A DNA stretch of 64,000 nucleotides, from positions 8,116,995 to 8,180,994 of the forward strand of contig NC_030680.2 of the NCBI RefSeq assembly GCF_000004195.4, written 5' to 3'. This document shows positions 24,164 through 35,889 of the stretch, in pieces. This DNA is from Xenopus tropicalis. Lineage: Eukaryota; Chordata; Amphibia; Anura; Pipidae. The stretch's first letter is position 1. Each line of letters starts with the position of its first letter. Under the pieces are notes generated by a model. It had not been told where the DNA came from, did no database searches, and was given only the letters and a program-made list of their open reading frames with translations. A program made the translations under genes and the position numbers.

Positions 24164-25792
24164 AAATGTCTCAGCTATAGAGAGCAACCCAAATTAAGTC
24201 CCTTCGATTTTTTTAAAAATGGGAATGAAATATAATAGGGGGCCTGTAGGAGTTAATATGTAAACTGGAGTCTGCTAGAGAGACCCACCTTAGACAACCC
24301 AACTTAGACAATGCTAGAGGTGGGGCCAGTAACCCCTTTATAGGAGCTTAGGAGAAAATAAGCATGCATAAATATCTTGACATGGATATTAGATATATTT
24401 ATGGGGGAAACAGAATGAATATATGGCCAGACTTTACTGATATTCAAGAGTTTTCTTACAATATCCCTCTTGTTAGGGAAGTTGAAACACTTGTTCTAAG
24501 TTCTTCATACTGCCAGCCCAAGGGAGTGTAAGGAAAACAACTGAAGTCATTTCCACTGTTTCATCGAAAAGAATAGGAAAAATAGAAAAATCTTTTCAGG
24601 CAGTAAGTTAGTTAAGTTAAAAGAATCATCTAGACCAAGAAGGATGTCAAACTCAAAGCCCCCCCAGCTGTTTTCATTCATAACATGCAAGTCTCACATC
24701 CATGATGGGATTGTCACAGAAATAAGAAAGAATGGGATTATTTAGGGCAGTTGATACCCAGCTCAGAGACTGTTCATCCAACTATTTCTTATATATATAT
24801 ATATAGAACTGCTAAAATCATTCTTACAATGATGAATACTCAGGTTTGTATTAATATGTACAGTTCAGAAGGTAGAGAGGATATAATAATAAAATTAAAA
24901 AGATATCAACTTGATTCACATAAGGAAGGAAGGATTTCCCTAGAGGGCAACATGGCTAGAAATGGGGGGGGGCTCAGCATATAGATGGAGGGGAACAGAG
25001 ATCAATAAACGATCCCCTCAGAAAGGAGACATAGTACATGGAGTAGTCTCTCTGCAGACGTTGAATATATTTCAGTAAATAAAGTTAATTTATCCTCTGG
25101 AGCAATTTCAAGGTCCTCAAACCAGAACTAAGCTTCTAATAGGCAGATTATACCAACCTTTGCTGTTGAAAACTAGTCTGACGTGGCTTTTTGCTTTCAT
25201 CCATGGTTGCAACTACTGTAATGCGTCTGGGAGGATATTGCTGCACGTTGTACACGTTCCTTACTTACAAAGTCATCAGTTCAGGCACCAATAGGTAGTA
25301 TGAAGGGGGGAGTGGGGGTTCTGATTGACACTTGAGTTTTTACTTGGGTAAAACTGTCCATCCAGTATCTGTAGTAACAAGTCAAATTGGACTTTCTATG
25401 TTTTTCTTGAAAACTTTCGCTAGTCTTCAAGACAAACACAGCAAGTCCAGTTGATTTGGCTCATTGCTACAAATATACCATGACCTGGATGAATGAGAAC
25501 CTTCACAGACATATTGTCTATCCAGTATTCATTGTTGTCCACTGGCCAATGCTAGCGCTCATTTACCAGACAAAAGCAAGGTGATAAATGTAGCCTTCAA
25601 CTATTGTAGTGGCTAGACTGCATTACAGTACTTTGAGGAAACCTATCCCAAGGCCAGACAGAGCGTTGGTTCTCCTGACGACACCTCTGATGTCCCTCAA
25701 CAACCCTGACCTTGTACCCACTCTCTACAGTATGCAACCGGATCCTGACAAGAAATAGGGCCATGCCAAGTGCCTTATGCTATCCTTACCAA
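24164..25792. other. Intergenic, no gene; short (TA)n at 24790-24805
   Basis: No convincing ORF or repeat family. A 16-bp TA run is present. The rest is single-copy in this window. Confidence 0.4.
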
Positions 25793-26604
25793 TTGCGATG
25801 AGCGAATTTTTTCGCCAGGCATGGATTCGCAGCAAATTTCCGCATTTCGCCATTGGTAAATTGTTTTGTGAAACTTCTGCAAAAATTTGCCATGAAAAAT
25901 TTGTTGCTTCAAAAAAAGTAGTGGTCATGTCAAATTGGGCGGGGTCATGTCAAATTGCCTGTGGTCACATCAAAATGGCTGCAGCCGCATCAAAAAAAGG
26001 CACGCGCAACAAAAAAAAAAAAAGATGTGGGAGACAAACGGATTTTTGCGAAATTTTGTGTAGTTTTGCTAATTTTTCAGCGAATCTAGTGATGAGCAAA
26101 TCTGTCCTGTTTCACTTTGCCAAAAATTCACCAATATTTGAAAAATTTTGAAAAATTGACGGACGACAATTCTTTTGACAATTTTTGGACGCATGGCGAA
26201 TTTTTCCATGGCAAATTTATTCAGCCGTTTCGCGAAACAATCCACCAATAGCGAAACGTGGAAATTCGCCGCAGATCCATGCCTGGCAAAAATTTCACCC
26301 ATCACTACTCATCACTAGTGATGAGCGAATTTTTTCACCAGGCATGGATTCACAGCGAATTTCCGCATTTTGCCTTTGGTAAATTGTTTCGCGAAACTTC
26401 CGTCACACAGAATTTTTTTTTGTCGCGTGTCAAATTGGGCACGGCTGCGTCAGAAAGGGTGTGGTCGCATAAAAAAGCACAGCCGACAAAAAAATATACG
26501 CGGGCGACAAAAAATATAAGCGAGCGACAAAAGCATTTAGCACATTTTTTGCCGTTTCTTGAATTTTATGGCATAGCGAAACGGGACAGATTCGCTCATC
26601 ACTA
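25793..26604. mobile_element. Composite of three TAGTGATGAGCGA-family hAT MITEs
   Basis: Outer flanks CTTACCAA and ATTACCAA (7/8) bracket the whole. Segment 1 (25793-26086) and segment 3 (26316-26604) have the same orientation, each with CCAGGCATGGATTCRCAGCGAA-like starts. Segment 2 (26087-26307) begins TAGTGATGAGCAAATCTG and ends TTCACCCATCACTA, in the opposite orientation. Internal CAAATTGGGC/GTCGCATAAAAAA units replace the VNTR type of other copies. Confidence 0.75.
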
Positions 26605-26651
26605 ATTACCAATGCATTTGCAAAATCAGAAAAACAATGTTATGCTATTTC

Positions 26652-27044
26652 TAAGGGGGTCATTTACTAATCATCGATTTTTTATTTTTTTTTAAAAACT
26701 TTGAATTTTTATTGCAAAAAGGCACAGAGAAAAAGTGCTGCAACTTTTCCAAGATATACTACACATCTAAACGGCTAAAAATTTGCCAGGTTGAAAAAAT
26801 TTGCCAGGTTAAACTTTTCGAGTTCATGTAGAAGTCATTGGCAAAGGTCCCTCCCCTTTCCTTTCCTTGAAGTTCTTTGTTTTTGTTGAGTTTTTGTTGA
26901 GTTTTGTCTCCAAAAGGTTTTTTACGACTTTTCTTGCATCGACTTTTCCTTACGACTTTTTTTAAGATAATGTTAGACGAGTTTAGTCGAATTTGAAAAT
27001 AAAAAAAATGAGAAATTATGGAGTTTTAGGAAATCTGCCCCCGA
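26652..27044. mobile_element. Probable GGGGNCATTTACTAA-family MITE
   Basis: Begins CTAAGGGGGTCATTTACTAATC and ends TTTAGGAAATCTGCCCCC, relatives of the ends at 21797-22149 and 28700-29206. A target duplication was not certain. Confidence 0.55.
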
Positions 27045-27707
27045 ACCTCTATGACCTGGCTGTCCTCCATTATCATTGATTTGGGTAATTTCAATGGGGT
27101 ATTTACCTGCTGCCACGGCACAAACCTGAGGACCTAAATGATGTCGTTGAGAAGAGACTGAGTACTTGGAAGTAATGCTTTTATCCTACAGTATCTCCAT
27201 TTTAGGATATAAAGACTATGGAAACATAAGTAACAATAACCATTAATCTAAATAACAAAAGGCAACTAGTTGGCTGCATTAAAGGTCTCGAGGGCCTGGA
27301 GCTGAAATTATTATCATCATATCTCTTTAACAGGCTTTTACTTTGTTAATATTTAAGCGGTTTGTGGGGAAAATTCCCTTCTGTGGGCCCTGGTTTACAG
27401 GAAAAATATGATTATCGTGTAAAGTCATTTTTTAAAATTAAGTCGAAAATGTTTGTAATCGTTATGGAAATTGAGGCAAAGTACGTTTTAGTCTGTAGTG
27501 AATTTTACCCAAGCGGATTAAAAATAATACAATATGAAACCTGAAATGCAAGCTGATTTAGTAGTATTATGGTCTGTACAATTCTGGGCTCTCTATGGCT
27601 GAAATTTTTTAGGTCATTTGGCCCCAGGTCTGAGTCACTTGTTTTTGCATTGTGGTCTGTAGTAGGGTGAAATGTGGGTGCCTTTAACCCTTCTTCTGTG
27701 AACAATG
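27045..27707. other. Single-copy intergenic stretch
   Basis: No gene. 27180-27545 is AT-rich with TTAAT/ATTA words and no repeat similarity within the window. Confidence 0.4.
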
Positions 27708-27715
27708 CAATAGAG

Positions 27716-28408
27716 CAGGGCTCCCCAACCCTTTCTTACTCGTGAGCCCCAGTCAAATGTAAAAAGACTTGGAGAGTAGGGATGGTGCAAAATGTTTCGC
27801 CAGGCATGGATTTGCGGCGAATTTCGCCATTGGCGGATTGTTTTGCAAAACGGATAAAAAAATTTGCCTTGTGTCCAAAAATTTTGCTAGAATAGTTGCA
27901 CGTCAAAAAACTGTTGCAAAAATAGTTGCGTGTCCAAAATTTGTCACAAGAATAGTCGTGCGGCCACAATTGTCACAAGAATAGGCGCAGGCGTCAAAAG
28001 AAGAGTCGCACGTCCAAAATTTCGTAAGAATAGTCGCAGGCGTCAAAAGAATAGTCGCGGGCGACAATTTTTTTTCTGGCCGACATTTTCTGCGTTTTGC
28101 AAATTTTTCGCCATTTCGTGAATCTTTTCAAAGATTTGCGAATTTATTGGCGAAGCAAAACGGGACAGATTCGCTCATCATCATTGGAGAGCAACACAAG
28201 CACCATAAAAGTTCATGGAGGAGCCAAATAAAGGCTGTGATTGGCTATTAGGGGCCTCTATGCACCCTATCAGCTTACAGGGGGCTTTATTTGGTAGGAA
28301 ATCTTGTTTTTATTCAACCAAAACTTGCCCCCAAGTCAGGAATTCAAAAATAACTCCAAGGGGTTGGGGAGCAACATGTTGCCCTGAGCCACTGGTTGGG
28401 GATCACTG
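27716..28408 (+). mobile_element. hAT-type repeat (CAGGGCTCCCCAACC...GGTTGGGGATCACTG), interrupted
   Basis: The inverted ends are clear. The interior has GGCTGTGATTGGCTATTAGG and GGGGCCTCTATGCACCC, almost the same as 23819-24066. A TAGTGATGAGCGA-family MITE (27777-28183) splits it. Target duplication is uncertain (CAATAGAG against CCCTACAG). Confidence 0.8.
27777..28183 (-). mobile_element. hAT MITE (TAGTGATGAGCGA family) nested in another hAT repeat
   Basis: Perfect 8-bp duplications TTGGAGAG (27769-27776, 28184-28191) surround TAGGGATGGTGCAAAATG ... GATTCGCTCATCATCA. The uninterrupted relative at 23819-24066 reads straight through at this point (GACTTGGAGAGCAACAC), which proves the insertion. 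The interior has GTCAAAAGAATAGTCGC units. Confidence 0.9.
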
Positions 28409-28699
28409 CCCTACAGTATCTACACCTGTTTTGGAAAGGGATATGGATAATATGAGCAATGTCTATTCCTGGAAGACCAGTCAGATACTTGATGGTAGTT
28501 TTTCCAGACTACAAGACTCATCTTTCCTTAGGGCCATGGAGCCAAGTCTAAAGGTTACTTTGGGTGATATTTGGACAGAAGCCTTATAATTCTCTAAGAT
28601 ACACTTGAAAGCCTATTTTAAGGGGATGATTTGGGGCAAAGACGGTTTTCCTTTCCTTCATATTTTTGGAACTAAATGGCTGATACATCAGTAAACCTA

Positions 28700-29206
28700 A
28701 GGGGCTGATTTACTAAGACACGATTTCGAATCCGAATTGGAAAAATTCCGATTGGAAACGAACATTTTGCGACTTTTTCGTATTTTTTTCGATTTTTTCG
28801 GCGTCTGTATGATTTTTGCGTAAAAACGCGAGTTTTTCGGCGTCTTTACGATTTTTGCGTAAAAACGCGAGTTTTTCGGCGTCTTAACGAAAGTTGCGCA
28901 AAGTCGCGATTTTTTCGTAGCGTTAACACTTGCGCGCAAAGTCGCGCCTTTTTCGTAGCGTTAAAACTTAAAAGGCGCGCCGTTTCGCGCAAGTTTTAAT
29001 GCTACGAAAAAATCGCGACTTTGCGCAACTTTCGTAATGACGCCGAAAAACTCGCGTTTTTATGCAAAAATCGTAAAGACGCCGAAAAACTCGCGGTTTT
29101 ACGCAAAAATCGTAAAGAAGCCGAAAAAATCGCAAAATTACCGATCATTATGAAAAAAACGCAATCGGACGCATTCGGCCCATTCGTGGGTTAGTAAATG
29201 TGCCCC
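28700..29206. mobile_element. Foldback MITE, GGGGC...ATTTACTAA family
   Basis: Left AAGGGGCTGATTTACTAAG, right TTAGTAAATGTGCCCCTAAG, flanked by TAA. The whole interior is close to palindromic around about 28975 (GGCGCGCC). Left-arm words TTTTTCGGCGTCTTTACG return in the right arm as CGTAAAGACGCCGAAAAA. A transcript would fold into a very long hairpin. Confidence 0.8.
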
Positions 29207-29518
29207 TAAGTCTTAACTCAGGGACAGTTGATCAAAGGTTGCAACATCAAGGGTGAGTTTGAAGTGAAAAAGTCTGACAACCACTGACCAGCGATGAGCA
29301 AAACTGCATTCTTTTGCTTCACTGAAAATCTAGCGAGAGAAATTTCACCAAAATGCAATGGAGTCAATGGGAAGGAAAAATGTCACTGTCATATGATCAT
29401 CCTATGATGTCACTGTCATGTGACATCCTGGACTATTAACAACAAAGAATTATATCTTCAAACACACCAATAACATCTTCTGTGGTGTTAATGCTAAGGT
29501 CCATGGTTCAGCTTAGAC
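29207..29518. other. Short spacer; weak MITE-like sequence
   Basis: GCGATGAGCAAAACTGC at about 29291 resembles a decayed family end. Nothing else is recognised. Confidence 0.3.
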
Positions 29519-30064
29519 TAGTGATGAGCGACTCCTGTTTTGCTTCACCAAAAAATTTGTGAAACTGCTGCCAAATTTGCGAAACTACAAAAAATTTGCG
29601 AAACGTTGCTGCCACGTGACTTTTTTGACCGTCCGCGACTTATTAGACGCGACCGCCACTTGGCAAATTTTTGTTGCCTACACTTCTCTGAAAACTTCGA
29701 CGAACAGTTCACTGCATAATAGGCAATTCGGGAAGAGCAAATCGGTCCCATTTCGTTTCGCAAAACAAATGTGTGAAACTGCGAAATATTCATGGAATAC
29801 GGGTAAATTCGCAGCGGAAAAATTTGGCGCGTGTCAAAAAAGAAATTCACCCACGTAAAAAATGTTGCCCGCATCAAAAAAACAAATGTTGTGTGTGCAA
29901 AAAAAAATGGCGCACGTCAGAAAAAATGTTTAGCGCATCAAAAAACGCTTGTGACAATTTTTTTTGACGTGCAACATTTCTGCCATTTCGTTTTGTCAAA
30001 AATGTTGCACATCAAGAACAAAAATTTCACGGCAAAACGGGACAGATTTGCTACCTAATCACTA
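29519..30064. mobile_element. TAGTGATGAGCGA-family MITE cluster, diverged
   Basis: Starts TAGTGATGAGCGACTCC and ends GGGACAGATTTGCTACCTAATCACTA. A second family-like start (GGAAGAGCAAATCGGTCCC) lies inside near 29730. No clean target duplication was found, so the boundaries are approximate. Confidence 0.6.
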
Positions 30065-30112
30065 ACACTGACATTATTTTTCTGTGTTAAATGATCTTGT
30101 AACTGTGACTAA

Positions 30113-30469
30113 GGGCTGTGGAACACGGGGAGACTAGTGGCCCGCGACAAATCTCCCTTGTCGCGGGCGACTAATCTCCCAGAAACACCATCCCACTGGC
30201 AAGTATGTAAATCACCAGTGGGATGGCATACCGGTGGAAGTTTCCGGTAAATCACCGGTGGGATGGCATACCCACCGGTTTCCGGTAAATCACCGGGGGG
30301 ATAGCATACGCAGCGTCGCGATTTCCCCGAAATCGAGGAAGTTTCCTCTGAAGGCAACTTCGCTGCACTGCATTTGCCATCCCACCGGTGATTTATATAC
30401 TCGCCGGTGGGATGGTATTTCGCGAGATTAGTCGCCCGCGAAAATTAGTCTCCCCTTGTGCCACCGCCC
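30113..30469. mobile_element. MITE with TAA target duplication (PIF/Harbinger-like)
   Basis: Ends GGGCTGTGGAACACGGGG and CCCCTTGTGCCACCGCCC are inverted, with TAA at 30110-30112 and 30470-30472. A 3-bp TWA duplication fits PIF/Harbinger elements. The interior has four or five CACCGGTGGGATGG/CCATCCCACCGG words in both orientations. Confidence 0.7.
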
Positions 30470-30486
30470 TAAGGGTTAATTACGTT

Positions 30487-31093
30487 TAAGGATGAGCGAA
30501 TCTGTTCCATTTTGCTTCACCGAAAAATTCGCGAATCTTTCAAAAGATCCCCGAAACGGCGAAAAATTCGCGAAACGGCGAAAATGTCGTGCAACAAAAA
30601 AAATTGTCGCGCGCGGCTATTGTTTCGTCGCACGCGGCTATTATTTTGTCGCGCGGCTATTGTTTCGTCGCCCGCGGCTATTGTTTTGTTGCATGGCTAT
30701 TGTTTCGTCGCACGCGGCTATTGTTTCGTCGCCCGCAACTATTGTTTTGTCGCATGGCTATTGTTTCGTCGCACGCGGCTATTATTTTGTCGCACGCGGC
30801 TATTATTTTGTCGCGCGGCTATTGTTTCGTCGCCCGCGGCTATTGTTTTGTCGCACGGCTATTGTTTCGTCGCACGCGGCTATTATTTTGTCGCCTGCGG
30901 CTATTATTTCATCGCCTGCGGCTATTATTTTGTCGCCCGCGACTATTCTTTTTTGACACCGGCAACAATTTTTGGACGTGCAGCGAATTTTTCCGCGGCG
31001 CAATTTTTCATCCGTTTCGCGAAACAATCCGCCAATGGCGAAATGCGGAAATTCGCCGCAAATCCATGTCTGCCGAAACTTTTCGCCCATCAC
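30487..31093 (+). mobile_element. hAT MITE (TAGTGATGAGCGA family) with long VNTR
   Basis: The left end TAAGGATGAGCGAATCTG is slightly decayed and the right end is TTTTCGCCCATCACA. An internal array at about 30605-30955 contains roughly 14 units of GTCGCACGCGGCTATTGTTT type, 21-27 bp. It accounts for the 154-210 aa ORFs in all three forward frames. The target duplication is not recognisable. Confidence 0.82.
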
Positions 31094-31852
31094 ACATCAA
31101 TTATTTTTCACCATTTATTATGCAACAAAACTTTTTTAGTTTGATCATGGTAAAAAAAAACCAAAAAACGGTAATATCACATTGATAAATCTGCCCTGAT
31201 AATGTGTTGTCTTATTACACACAATAGGGAGCGCTGATCCGATGTTTGGCCACAACCTGGAAGTGGAAAAAAATCTGAAAAGCATAACACTAAGCCGTGC
31301 ACTCATGCGTGCACTCACCGAGTATGACTTGGGCCTTCACAGCAGATTGTGGTGCACACAGAATAATTCATTGACCACTTTGGAGCAAAAGTCAATAGAG
31401 TATTTTCAGACGAGTACGATGCATAATTCAGTGCTTGCTCCCAACAGCTCCTCATACTGTGTGTAGTTTGAAAAGACTTTCAAAAAATAGATGAACAGAA
31501 TAAATATTTTGCACTTCCTACCTCAAAAAAATCAATGGAAAAACAAGAGGATTCCGGATGACCTTGACACCGGGCCTTCCAAAAATGGGCTTGTAGAAAT
31601 CAGTATGTAGATAAATATATACATAATAAATGCATGATTAAGAGTTTCCGTTGCTTCCGCAGGTGAATAACAGAGGCGCTTGCTGTTTTTAGTACCATGG
31701 TGGTCTACTAACTACCCACAGCCTATGAATATTACCAACATTTTAGCACCCAAAGGGCAACACTGTACAAGGATTGTATTCAAACATTTTGACTAAAAAT
31801 GTATGCATGTACTGCAGTTTATTTCTATAAAAAAATCTAGTAATTTAAGTGT
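31094..31852. other. Intergenic, nothing recognised
   Basis: No protein-like ORF and no repeat. Confidence 0.4.
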
Positions 31853-32530
31853 AACCTATTGTTTCTCCTACTCCCATGTAACTGGAGGAGTCCCAATCCG
31901 GACTTGGATTTCTTACTATTGAGTGCTATTCTGATACCTACTGGGAGCTGCTATCTTGCTCCCTTCCCATTGTTCTGCTGATCGGCTGCTGGGGGTGAGG
32001 GGGGAGGGATATCACTCCAACTTGCAGCGCAGCAGTAAAGTGTGCCTGAGTCTGAGCTTTCAGCCAGCGCTACACATTAGAACTGCTTTCAGCTAACCTA
32101 TTGTTTCTCCTACTCCCATGTAACTGGAGGAGTCCCAAGCCGGACTTGGATTTCTTACTATTGAGTGCTATTCTGATACCTACTGGGAGCTGCTATCTTG
32201 CTCCATTCCCATTGTTCTGCTGATCGGCTGCTGGGGGGGGGAGGGGAGGGAATATCACTCCAACTTGCAGCGCAGCAGTAAAGTGTGCCTGAGTCTGAGC
32301 TTTCAGAACAAGCCAGTGCTACAAATTAGAACTGCTTTCAGCTAACCTATTGTTTCTCCTACTCCCATGTAACTGGAGGAGTCCCAAGCCGGACTTGGAT
32401 TTCTTACTATTGAGTGCTATTCTGATACCTACTGGGAGCTGCTATCTTGCTCCCTTCCCATTGTTCTGCTGATCGGCTGCTGGGGGGGGAGGGGGGATAT
32501 CACTCCAACTTGCAGCGCAGCAGTAAAGTG
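31853..32530 (+). repeat. Three direct copies of the 9.3-kb inverted-repeat unit
   Basis: CTAACCTATTGTTTCTCC starts units at about 31853, 32094 and 32345 (spacing about 241-250 bp). They match 9340-9600 closely, including a G-run of varying length in each. Confidence 0.9.
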
Positions 32531-33202
32531 TGAGTGAAGTTTATCAGAGCACATGTCACATGGCTTTGGCAACCTTGGAAATAAAGAATTAACATGTTTT
32601 CACATGACAGGCATTAATCTACCCTTTGTCCATATATTGCATTATATTTAAGCTGGCCAAGTCATTTATGGTCTGTCTAGTCTTACTCTCACCTTATTTT
32701 GATTGGTTAAGAATTCTACTACTTCATTATACATTTTTCACAGCAACTTGCTTGCTTTCCAGGTAAAAACTCCTAGACAGTTGCTCTTTTATTGTCCACC
32801 ATTGGTTTCACCTAACTGTAGCTGGGAATGATGGGAGCTACAACATGGACCTGGCCACTGCTCCTCTGTCAACTATTGCAAAAAAGGAAAGCTGTGCTCA
32901 CCACTACTCAAACCTTTAGGTGGGGTTGGTCCATTGAGGGTGTGGCCACAAAATTCATACAGACAACTCGGGCCAGTCGTACACTCACTTTCATCTGATT
33001 CATTAAATATTTTTACTACATCTTAGTACTGTGATGGTCCACCAATGAGATCTTTGCCTTGGGCTCACTGGTTCCCTAGCATTGATCTTAAATATTAACA
33101 AGGGTTAAAACAAGTCAAAAGCTGTAGCCAATCAACATCTGGGATGGAATCTTAAAGCAACATTGACACTTTTTCTAACTCTACTTGGCTTCTAGAGATG
33201 AT
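32531..33202. other. Intergenic, nothing recognised
   Basis: No ORF with a known motif. Confidence 0.4.
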
Positions 33203-33210
33203 GAAACTAT

Positions 33211-33417
33211 ACAGGCTTGGACTGGGCTGGTGGGACACTGGGGAAAAAAAACAGATGGGCCCTTGTGGACGCTCCAGGGCCTACAAGTCCTTCTCTACCA
33301 ATGCACCTTAGTATGGGTTGAGTAAGCGGTGGGGGACCATGGCAGGGGTCCCTTGGGGGATGGGCCCTGCGGTATCCGCCCCGATCCGCACCCCCCAGTC
33401 CAACTCTGAAACTATCT
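33211..33417. mobile_element. Small hAT-type MITE (GGACTGGG termini)
   Basis: Left ACAGGCTTGGACTGGG and right CCCAGTCCAACTCT are inverted. Perfect 8-bp duplications GAAACTAT occur at 33203-33210 and 33418-33425. Confidence 0.8.
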
Positions 33418-33425
33418 TGAGCTAC

Positions 33426-34308
33426 CTAGCTTGCGATGGTTACTCTTGAGCATGACTAAGACATTTTTGGAAAGGTATAATTTCCCCTTTACTGTTCAAA
33501 GAGACAGCAAATCCCAGCTTGTGTCTCAGAATGAGCTATCGGATAATTCCAGAGAGTTCTCCTTCTTCCTTCATTGGCCCTGATTAAGTATCTTCTAAAT
33601 TACCAAGCCAAATGGATTCCGTGATAAATGATTGCAATCAGGAAAATAATATATCATTTTGATTAATCAAGGGATTTTGATTAATATGCTTGTTGATCTT
33701 CAAATAATTCTTATTATTTGAGTAAAGAGCGTGTTTACCGTTCCGCGAGCTCCATTATTTTTTTATTTTTGGCACCGAACGGGTCAACGGCATTAGACTA
33801 TTTTAGGTAAATATGTCAGACTTCATTTAAGAGCAAGGAGAAAATCCACCTACAGGCACCTACTACGCCGTTTGCACCTGCTGGTATTTATAATAATAGG
33901 AACAATACGTTTGTAAGAACGCGGATTTAGTAGCAATGTAGGACGGGGTCGTGCCGGTTCAGTTCTCGCGGGCAACAAACATAGAATTCAGCATTCTTGT
34001 AAAACTTAAAAATAAACCTCTTTTGTCGCATATACATATATATAATAATCCCATTTACCTCTATCCGTGTTGATATTACAGCCCACAGCCTTCCCGATTT
34101 ATGCGTTTACGGGATTTATAGAAAAATGTGCCATATTTTCCATTTGACGTGATTGAGTTCTGCTCTTCGGATTTGGAAAATCTTCCTTCCTGCTCAGTAA
34201 ATCTCTTCTGTGATTTTATTCATTTGGTGCAGCAGTAAGAATAATACCAGAAGGGAAGGGGAGTTTTCAATATTGCTATAAATGGTGAACTGCTAAGGCT
34301 TCTAACTA
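33426..34308. other. Single-copy AT-rich stretch with homeodomain-type motifs
   Basis: 33570-33730 contains TTTGATTAATCAAGGG, TTGATTAATATGC, GTGATAAATGATTGCAATCA and further ATTA words. No gene. A cis-regulatory or conserved element is possible but unproven. Confidence 0.4.
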
Positions 34309-34316
34309 GTGATGAG

Positions 34317-34706
34317 CGAATTTTTTCGCCAGGCATGGATTCGCAGTGAATTTCCGCATTTTGGCAGTGGCGAATTGTTTGGCGAAACTTCTGTGAAAAT
34401 TCGCCACGGAAAAATTTCCGCACGGAAAAAAAAATGTCCATGCTCGTCAAATTGGGTCAAAAAAAGGGGCGCGCTCGCATCAAATTGGACGCGGTCATGG
34501 CAAAAAATGGCGGGTAGCGTCAAAAAAACGGCACGGTCGTGTAAAAAAACCTGTGGGCGACAAAAAAAGCATGGGTGACAAAACAGATGCGGACGACAAA
34601 AAAAAATTGTGCGACAAATGCATTTCATGAATTTTTCACCATTTCGCAAATCTTCTTGCCGTTTCACGAAGTTTATGGCGAAGCGGGACAGATTCGCTCA
34701 TCACTA
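34317..34706 (-). mobile_element. hAT MITE (TAGTGATGAGCGA family)
   Basis: Perfect 8-bp duplications CTTCTAAC (34309-34316, 34707-34714). Ends are TAGTGATGAGCGAATTTTTT and GACAGATTCGCTCATCACTA. The interior carries CAAATTGG and GTCAAAAAAACGGC-type units. Confidence 0.92.
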
Positions 34707-35069
34707 CTTCTAACTGTGGACGTCTTTCTTGGGAATGGAGCCGCGGTTACTAGGCAACACCCATGTAGGGGCAGATTTACGAAAACGCCATCGTTTCTCA
34801 TTTTTTTTTAATTTTCAAATTTGATTAATTTGTTTTTCTGAATGTCTAATATTTAGTAAAAAGAAGTTGCAAGAAAAAGTCGCCGCAAGAATTCTTTGAA
34901 TTATCGACACAAATATCCCAATGTTATCAAATTGTCGCTGCAAGAATAAAAAAAAAAAAGTCGACTTTTCGGACAAAACCAAGTAAAAAATTTTGAGACA
35001 AAAGAATTTCAAGGAAAGGGACCTTTGCCATTGACTTCCGCAAGAACTCGGCAAGTTAAACTTGGCGAA

Positions 35070-35744
35070 TAATGATAGGCGAATCTGTCCCGTTTTGCTT
35101 CACTGAAAAATTTGCAAATCTTTCAAAAGATTTGCAAAAAGGTGAAAAATTGGCGAAATGGGGCAAATGTTGCCGTAAAAAAAAAATTGTTGTGTGCAAC
35201 AATACGTTGACACGTGAGAATTCTTTATGGTGCGAGATAATTCTTTTTGACTAGGTGATGAGTGAATCTGTAATCTGAATCCGAATCTGTAATTTGCAAA
35301 ATGGCGAAAAATTTGAGAAATGGCAAAAAAAATTGCGAAACGTATTTGTTGGGCAATTTTTTGTTGCCTGCATCTTTTTTGTTGCCCGCGTCTTTTTTGG
35401 TCACCCGTGTCTTTCTTTTGTCATCCGTGTCCATTTTTGACGTGACCGCACCCAATTTGGTGCACAACAAATTTTTTTGAAGCGTGCTGAATTTTTCCGC
35501 GCCGAATTCGCCAATGGGTAAACACGGAAATTCGCCATGAATCCATGCCTGCCGATAAACTTCGCTCTTCACTATTTTTGACATGCAACAATTATTTTGA
35601 TGCTTGCGACAATTCTTTTGACGTGCAGCAAATTTTTCTGTGCCAATTTTTTTCACCCGTTTCGCAAAAAAAAAAAAAAAAGAGTGGTGAAATGTGAAAA
35701 TTCCCAGTGAATCCATACCTGCCGAATTTATTCGCCCATCACTA
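35070..35744 (+). mobile_element. hAT MITE (TAGTGATGAGCGA family), interrupted
   Basis: TAATGATAGGCGAATCTGTC at the left and TTATTCGCCCATCACTA at the right. Flanks TTGGCGAA and AAGGCAAA agree 5/8. A younger copy (35252-35574) is inserted. Confidence 0.7.
35252..35574 (+). mobile_element. hAT MITE nested inside a copy of its own family
   Basis: Perfect 8-bp duplications TTTTTGAC (35244-35251, 35575-35582) bracket TAGGTGATGAGTGAATC ... CTTCGCTCTTCACTA. Self-nesting shows at least two rounds of activity. Confidence 0.9.
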
Positions 35745-35889
35745 AAGGCAAATTATCGAATTCGAATGTTTAGCCATTTAGATGCATAGTAAATCGCTGA
35801 AAAGTTGCTGCGTTTTTTGTCTGTGAAAAAAATTTGAATACAATTTTAAATCAAAAATTAGTAAATTATCCTCTTACCGTCTAATTAGA

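Larger units (their letters stand above)
34766..35872. mobile_element. Possible GGGGCAGATTTAC-family MITE split by nested hAT MITEs
   Basis: AGGGGCAGATTTACGAAAAC at the left and TTAGTAAATTATCCTCTTA at the right resemble the family ends, with the two hAT MITEs below inserted between them. The right end is imperfect, so the call is tentative. Confidence 0.4.

Noticed and set aside
29285..29400. Full MITE copy near 29,290
   Set aside because: Only a weak family-like start (GCGATGAGCAAAACTGC). No right end or target duplication.
30492..31185. Overlapping 154-210 aa ORFs
   Set aside because: They lie within the VNTR of a hAT MITE; three frames are open at once.
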